Shown in pieces: positions 62,355-64,000 of a stretch of DNA of 64,000 nucleotides. Both the position numbers and the translations under genes were made by a program. The notes under the pieces are model-generated. The model did no database searches. It saw only the letters and a program-made list of their open reading frames with translations, and was not told the DNA's origin. Origin of the DNA: Anaerovorax sp. IOR16 (GTDB lineage Bacteria > Bacillota > Clostridia > Peptostreptococcales > Anaerovoracaceae); the NCBI RefSeq assembly GCF_017168145.1, contig NZ_JADQTL010000002.1, forward strand, positions 124,001-188,000, in the 5' to 3' direction. Position 1 is the stretch's first letter. Every line of letters begins with the position of its first letter.

Positions 62355-62623
62355 TTACCACATACATACCCTTATTTCAGACCAGCCATATCCGGTGGTC
62401 TTTTTGTGATGGTCATATTTCCTCATTGTACTTTTGAAAAAAATCAACTTTTTACTATTGACTTTTTATTTGCAGGCTAATTAACTTGTACATTTACGTT
62501 TTTTATAATTTTATTATATATTTTTATTGCCAAGAAAGCTAGAATCCGTAACACATATTTTGTGTTTGAATATACTATCTGTGAAACCAATTACTTAATT
62601 GACCAAAAAAAGGAGGTAAATAT

Positions 62624-63664
62624 ATGAGTTGTTTCGGTGGACGTATATCGCCGGACCTCTTTTCAAATTGCTGCAACGGACACGATATGTGTGAGTTCGA
62701 CGGTAATTTAAACAACGTTGTCTCGGAGCCGATTTATGTACAAAAGGTTTTTGATGCTGTACTGTTTAATCTTCAAGGGTTAAAAACAGTCAACAATCAA
62801 TGCTTCACTCCAGCAATTCCTAGAGGCCACCGCTTAAAACGTATTGTAGATATTCGCTGTAAAAGAGCCTTCAACCCTCAAAACGTAGAAGACCCTACTA
62901 ATTTAAAGCTAAATATCAATACGACAATTTCAGGCGGAACCTTTATTAAATGTGCAAACGGCGACGATGTAACTGTTGTAGGTCCAGACGGTACTTATTC
63001 AGAAAAAATTGTTTATGCAGATACTCAGGATTGTGATGATAAGGGCAGGGGAACCCCTATTTTCGGTACACAAAACATTTCCATTACTGGTGATGTAATG
63101 GTATATTTGGATCTGTTACTCTGTGACAGATATGATCATGAAGTTACCTTTACTGTTTACACTAAGGTAAATATTGCACAGGAATGTGCTCCGCTGTTAC
63201 TTACAAACTTCTTTGAACTTTGTATCCCATCTACACAAAACAGTGCATTCCTTCCACGCTTTACTGAATTCTGTAATCCAGCATGCGAAACAAGACTGGC
63301 AACCAATAATATGGGCCGTGATTTAACCATCTGCCCAGACGGTACAGTAAAAGCCAATCTGATCATCGCGTTATGTGTTACTTGTGAAAAGAAAATCATA
63401 GTTCCTGTTCAGCTTTGCGTACTTTCTACTGGTTATGTTCAATTGTTACCAGAATCCTCTTCAATTTGCGATAGCTTCCCTCAACTATTTCCAAATCAAA
63501 TCCAAAGCAAATACAATCCGGAAGTAGAAGAGGAAGAAGATGATTGTCAATGCATTTGCGATCCTTGCTGTGATCCTTGCTGCGACCCATGCAGAGATAA
63601 TAATTTCAATGATTGCTGTGATCCTTGCCGACCAAATAATAACAACAATAATAGAAGAAGATAA
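62624..63664 (+). CDS. cysteine-rich spore-surface-type protein
   Basis: 346 residues. Starts MSCFGGRISPDLFSNCC and is rich in paired cysteines. A central beta-rich region (about residues 75-280) carries repeats of a CxxxxxxxTIC type, and the C-terminal 55 residues have the run CDPCCDPCCDPC and an Asn-rich tail ending NNNNRRR. The ATG follows AAAGGAGG. Such patterns recall exosporium/coat proteins of clostridia (for example cysteine-rich CsxA-like proteins), but the family assignment is tentative. A sporulation promoter could not be identified. Confidence 0.7.
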   Translation: MSCFGGRISPDLFSNCCNGHDMCEFDGNLNNVVSEPIYVQKVFDAVLFNLQGLKTVNNQCFTPAIPRGHRLKRIVDIRCKRAFNPQNVEDPTNLKLNINTTISGGTFIKCANGDDVTVVGPDGTYSEKIVYADTQDCDDKGRGTPIFGTQNISITGDVMVYLDLLLCDRYDHEVTFTVYTKVNIAQECAPLLLTNFFELCIPSTQNSAFLPRFTEFCNPACETRLATNNMGRDLTICPDGTVKANLIIALCVTCEKKIIVPVQLCVLSTGYVQLLPESSSICDSFPQLFPNQIQSKYNPEVEEEEDDCQCICDPCCDPCCDPCRDNNFNDCCDPCRPNNNNNNRRR

Positions 63665-63673
63665 CGAAATGAT

Positions 63674-63709
63674 ACAAAAGCCCTTCCATACATACAGAAG
63701 GGCTTTTGT
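63674..63709 (+). terminator. terminator after the cysteine-rich gene
   Basis: Thirteen-base perfect arms ACAAAAGCCCTTC and GAAGGGCTTTTGT, T-run follows. Confidence 0.9.
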
Positions 63710-63812
63710 TTGTTTACATTTAAATTTAATTTATCTAGAATAATCTCTATGAAAAAGACATTTAAGTTCATAACTCGTCCTCTTACATATATTTAAATCA
63801 TAAAATATAGTA

Positions 63813-64000
63813 TTATTTTTCATTTAAGTTAAAACGTGCTATTTCTTCATCTTCAAATATTACAATTAAAGATGCATCTAAAGCATAGTTCAATAGTTTT
63901 TCCAACTTTTCCTCTGATGGAGTAATAAGTCTTACTTCTGGAATTCTCTCACTTACGCCTAAATCAAATGTAAAAGTAACCTCTCCTTCTTCTCCTTTTT
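63813..64000 (-). CDS. C-terminal end of an unknown protein (partial)
   Basis: Leftward frame entering from the right edge; 61 residues are visible (GEEGEVTFTFDLGVSERIPEV ... LIVIFEDEEIARFNLNEK) before the TAA at 63,813-63,815. It is acidic and beta-rich; no family recognised. Confidence 0.65.
   Translation of the reverse strand, partial: KGEEGEVTFTFDLGVSERIPEVRLITPSEEKLEKLLNYALDASLIVIFEDEEIARFNLNEK

Larger units (their letters stand above)
60859..62482 (+). mobile_element. IS110-family insertion sequence, copy 2
   Basis: 1,624 bp, 1 bp longer than copy 1 and otherwise nearly identical, in opposite orientation. It has the same ends, the same 289-bp upstream part and a frameshifted transposase. 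A terminator (62,380-62,405, arms GACCA/TGGTC) follows the gene. It lies between the Smr gene and the cysteine-rich spore-protein gene. Confidence 0.92.

Noticed and set aside
1-64000. CRISPR array, tRNA or rRNA genes
   Set aside because: I saw no regularly spaced repeats with unique spacers, no cloverleaf-type tRNA sequence and no rRNA segments.

Overview
The window is AT-rich DNA from a spore-forming, anaerobic-type Clostridia (low-GC Firmicutes). Pointers are a CotF-type spore coat protein, a cysteine-rich spore-surface-like protein, SLH-domain surface proteins, sigma-54-controlled peptidase and transporter genes, a CIRCE-controlled htpG and clostridial-type conjugation genes. I cannot name the species from the sequence alone.

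Region 1 (1 to about 17,400) is a mobile conjugative element, almost entirely transcribed leftwards. Reading from its right edge it has a replication initiator with an internal array of eight 15-bp repeats, parA and parB with four related palindromes (putative ParB or operator sites), a structured intergenic stretch, a run of small accessory genes (YopX-like, MmcB-like nuclease-fold, Cys-rich, YdjM-like membrane protein), then a conjugation operon. That operon matches the tcp locus of Clostridium perfringens plasmid pCW3: tcpM (tyrosine-recombinase-like relaxase), tcpA (FtsK-like coupling ATPase), tcpC, tcpD-like, tcpE, tcpF (VirB4-like ATPase), tcpH (VirB6-like) and the start of another membrane-anchored protein. 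A dacF-type carboxypeptidase gene is cut off at 17,381-17,410, which suggests that the element inserted into it and that the chromosome begins there.

Region 2 (17.4-31 kb) holds hypothetical genes, a frameshifted YfcC-family carrier, two paralogous M20 amidohydrolases and a PAS-AAA+ sigma-54 activator, with two convincing -24/-12 promoters in front of the carrier and one hydrolase. It continues with CotF, an HD-domain protein, IS110 copy 1, a small conserved-looking protein, a lipoprotein and ribonuclease Z.

Region 3 (31-47 kb) has a TfoX C-terminal-domain protein, a DUF1287 protein, a giant 2048-residue secreted protein with an SLH partner, a type I toxin-antitoxin candidate (26-residue peptide plus antisense RNA), a second YdjM-like protein, a degenerate HD-GYP protein, and an IclR-linked catabolic operon (D-aminoacylase-like, YfcC carrier, M20 hydrolase).

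Region 4 (47-64 kb) is mostly core genes: pyrimidine-nucleoside phosphorylase and deoB, a metallophosphoesterase, rmuC, feoA/feoB-like, a lipoteichoic-acid synthase split over two overlapping genes, an ABC-F ATPase, htpG with CIRCE, and an Smr protein. IS110 copy 2 (opposite orientation, transposase frameshifted) and a cysteine-rich spore-type protein follow. No rRNA, tRNA or CRISPR array was seen.
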